A stretch of DNA of 64,000 bases from Mucilaginibacter geliditolerans (GTDB taxonomy: Bacteria > Bacteroidota > Bacteroidia > Sphingobacteriales > Sphingobacteriaceae). Numbering within the stretch: the stretch's first letter is position 1; each line of letters begins with the position of its first letter. Shown here one piece after another: positions 61,929 to 64,000 of this stretch. A model generated the notes under the pieces. The model saw nothing but the letters and a program-made list of their open reading frames with translations, was not told the DNA's origin and did not search any database. The stretch spans positions 1 through 64,000 of the forward strand of contig NZ_JACHBY010000007.1 in assembly GCF_014200495.1 (NCBI RefSeq), read 5' to 3'. A program made the translations under genes and the position numbers.

Positions 61929-63419
61929 ATGAAAATAAAAATATACATATTACTGCTTTTAGCAATCGTTATAAGCAGTTGCAATAAACAGCTCGATCAG
62001 CAACCGGTCTCCAGCCTTGCCACCACTAATTTTTATAGTGATAACAATGATTTTTTGCAGGCAGTTAATGGAGTATATTCCCAGTTAAAGACCTATCCCG
62101 ACCAAATGATGTGGTTGGATGAAATGCGAAGTGATAATATCAACGCCATATCTGATGGTACCCGTGATTGGGATGGAATCAATGACTTTTATCCCACAAT
62201 TGCTTCCACTGCGTTTTTATCAACCGCCTGGAATAACAATTTCAACGGTATCTATAATGCTAACACAGTGTTGGATGCGCTTTCCACCAAAAGCAGCGTA
62301 ATCGGCAGCACCGCTTTAGCAACCCGCTATACTGCGGAATGCCGTTTCCTAAGAGCTTTTTATTATTTTCAGTTGGTAAGGTTGTTTGGCAAAGTGCCGC
62401 TTATATCAAAGCCGCTTACGGCCAGCCAGGTTACTACTGTTGGGCGCAGTGCTGTTGCCGATGTTTATAGCTTAATCATCAGCGATCTGCAATATGCAGC
62501 TGCTAACCTGCCAACATCATACACCGGCAGTAACATTGGCCGTGCAACAGCTTACGCAGCTGATGGTTTATTAGGCCTGGTTTATCTTACCCGCTCCGGG
62601 CCAACTTACGGGGTTGATGGCCCCGGTTTGGCCAGTAATGAATATGATAAGGCACTTGCCCTTTTTAATACGGTAATTAACAGTAACCAGTATAGTTTTG
62701 CAAGTAGTTACCCTTCGATATTTTCTTATACTAATGAAGATAACCCGGAGGTTTTATTTGATGTGCAGTATGCAACCAGCCTTAATGGTGGTAGTTTCCC
62801 GAGTGACCTGGTTCCTGTTGCTTACTGGACGAGCCTGGGTATTTCCAATACCTATGGTAATGGTTACGCTACCAGTACCTTCACAATAAGCAATAATTTA
62901 AAAAATTCGTACACCACCAATACCGTAAGCGGTACAGATATCCGGTACGCGTTTAATATAGCAACCACTTATACAGCCGGCTCTTTTATCCAAAAGTATA
63001 TTGATGTTACCAAAAAGGGCACCAGCGGTACCGATTGGCCGATCAACTTTATTGTTTTGCGCTATACCGACATATTGCTGATGAAAGCCGAATGTATTTT
63101 GAACGGCGCTTCAGGATCGCAGGCAGATGTTGATGCCATTGTTAACCAGGTACGTACCCGGGCAGGAGTAGGCGCGCTTTCTAATGTGAACCTGGCTACC
63201 TTAATGGAAGAACGCCGCCGAGAATTTGTTGGTGAAGGGTTGCGCTGGAATGACCTGGTGCGTGAAGGCCTGGCCGTAACTACCATGAACGCCTGGATAA
63301 CAAGTGATGCGCTGAAAAATATCGATACGGTTATTCCTGATTATGTCATCTATCCGGTTCCGGCAACGCAATTGCAAACTCAGCCGGGTTTATACACGCA
63401 AAATGCCGGCTATAATTAA
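61929..63419 (+). CDS. SusD/RagB family lipoprotein
   Basis: A 496-residue surface lipoprotein. The lipobox ends at Cys18 (LAIVISSC), then NKQLDQQP. SusD elements include AECRFLRAFYYFQLVRLFGKVPLIS, YTDILLMKAECILNG and the C-terminal MEERRREFVGEGLRWNDLVREG, and it ends NAGYN like the paralogue at 51525. It pairs with the STN receptor. The paralogues have similar length but low overall identity. Confidence 0.94.
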   Translation: MKIKIYILLLLAIVISSCNKQLDQQPVSSLATTNFYSDNNDFLQAVNGVYSQLKTYPDQMMWLDEMRSDNINAISDGTRDWDGINDFYPTIASTAFLSTAWNNNFNGIYNANTVLDALSTKSSVIGSTALATRYTAECRFLRAFYYFQLVRLFGKVPLISKPLTASQVTTVGRSAVADVYSLIISDLQYAAANLPTSYTGSNIGRATAYAADGLLGLVYLTRSGPTYGVDGPGLASNEYDKALALFNTVINSNQYSFASSYPSIFSYTNEDNPEVLFDVQYATSLNGGSFPSDLVPVAYWTSLGISNTYGNGYATSTFTISNNLKNSYTTNTVSGTDIRYAFNIATTYTAGSFIQKYIDVTKKGTSGTDWPINFIVLRYTDILLMKAECILNGASGSQADVDAIVNQVRTRAGVGALSNVNLATLMEERRREFVGEGLRWNDLVREGLAVTTMNAWITSDALKNIDTVIPDYVIYPVPATQLQTQPGLYTQNAGYN

Positions 63420-63478
63420 TAGCCGGTTCGCTCAACTAATTGTGAAGTCGTAATTTTTTTGAAACTCAATAAATTCCT

Positions 63479-64000
63479 ATGAAAACTACATCCTATATAC
63501 TACTTGTGATATGGATCGGTCTTGTTAATACCGTATCAGCGCAGCAAAAAAGCAGCAAACCTAATATCATCATCATTCTTGCCGATGATATGGGCTATTC
63601 TGATATTGGTTGTTACGGTGCTGAAACACAAACGCCAAACTTAGATGATCTGGCAAAAAATGGCCTGCGCATGACCCAGTTTTACAACGCTTCGCGCTGC
63701 TGCCCAACACGTGCCTCATTACTTACAGGTTTATACCAGCACCAGGCTGGCGTTGGCGATATGGTAAATCACCGCGATGTGCCCGCTTACCAGGGTTATC
63801 TGAACAATAATTGCGTTACTATAGCCGAAGCGCTTAAAGCAGGCGGTTATAATACGCTGATGGCCGGTAAATGGCACGTAGGTACAGATACGGCGCATTG
63901 GCCTGTTAAACGCGGTTTCGATCATTATTTTGGTTTGATTGATGGCGCGAGCAGTTATTTTACGCCAACCATGCCATATCGCCCTAACCAAAAACTTACT
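63479..64000 (+). CDS. Arylsulfatase family protein, cut by window end
   Basis: The first 174 residues are in the window. A signal peptide (MKTTSYILLVIWIGLVNTVS, then AQ) is followed by the sulfatase start KPNIIIILADDMGYSDIGCYG with metal-binding aspartates. The active-site motif CCPTRASLLTG near residue 74 is of the C-x-P-x-R type, so the cysteine should be turned into formylglycine by a maturation enzyme. MAGKWHVG is also typical. It follows SusD by 60 bp and implies that the locus handles a sulfated glycan. The end is outside the window. Confidence 0.92.
   Translation, partial: MKTTSYILLVIWIGLVNTVSAQQKSSKPNIIIILADDMGYSDIGCYGAETQTPNLDDLAKNGLRMTQFYNASRCCPTRASLLTGLYQHQAGVGDMVNHRDVPAYQGYLNNNCVTIAEALKAGGYNTLMAGKWHVGTDTAHWPVKRGFDHYFGLIDGASSYFTPTMPYRPNQKLT

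Overview
The window looks like a chromosome segment of a Bacteroidota bacterium, most likely a Sphingobacteriaceae member close to Mucilaginibacter or Pedobacter. The evidence is two SusC/SusD pairs, an ECF sigma/FecR pair, two proteins with type IX secretion C-terminal domains, -7 elements of the TAnnTTTG type, few Shine-Dalgarno sites, and a tRNA without an encoded CCA. The genus is inference.

Layout. 0.2-6.2 kb (minus strand): tRNA maturation genes (miaA, cca, threonylcarbamoyl-AMP synthase) with a pRiA4b ORF-3-like protein, a GT4 glycosyltransferase and dapD. 6.6-11.1 kb: a secreted type B sorting-domain protein, MgtC, a small membrane protein, thioredoxin and a DUF58 protein. 11.7-20 kb: a GH130 enzyme, an APC permease, an unknown protein, a coupled pair of GT4 enzymes (one fused to a helical-barrel-like domain) and a class III aminotransferase. 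20.2-22.6 kb: an ECF sigma operon whose second protein carries six copies of an exact 31-residue repeat. 23.2-26 kb: a tight FAH-like/M23 peptidase/Bcp operon. 26.4-41.7 kb: mostly household membrane and envelope genes (KUP, two PAP2, SemiSWEET, a cationic amino-acid permease, M3 peptidase, an FtsX-type permease). 41.9-43.5 kb: a Crp-like regulator and a RAYT transposase flanked on both sides by REP hairpin pairs. 43.5-48.2 kb: a glycolytic operon (pfkA, a BadF-like pseudokinase candidate, gapA), a divergent NUDIX-type regulator and an intact BadF-like kinase. 48.6-51.5 kb: ThuA, tRNA-Arg(UCU), and sterol desaturase with two tiny membrane proteins. 51.5-64 kb: a probable polysaccharide utilisation locus with two divergent SusCD pairs, ECF sigma/FecR and a sulfatase cut by the window end.

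The intergenic DNA is the most unusual part. It is packed with dispersed inverted repeats of several families: TGTCAT-ended hairpins of about 75-100 bp; RAYT/REP hairpins with a fixed 10-4-10 geometry and a GGGG tail whose stems change in a compensatory way; GTCTAAGTT, GATGGG and CCCTCC hairpins; and a 166-bp MITE-like element inserted into a REP with an 8-bp target duplication. Eight of the ten convergent gene junctions in the window are short and carry a hairpin from one family or another, which suggests these repeats have been recruited as bidirectional terminators.

The best candidates for undescribed biology are: (1) the RAYT/REP/MITE system with covarying hairpins; (2) a putative antisense small RNA in the leader of the first susC; (3) the glycolytic operon with a degenerate sugar kinase, a degenerate NUDIX regulator and a palindrome at its promoter; and (4) the six-repeat anti-sigma-like protein. 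All functional statements are from reading the sequence alone; no database search was run.
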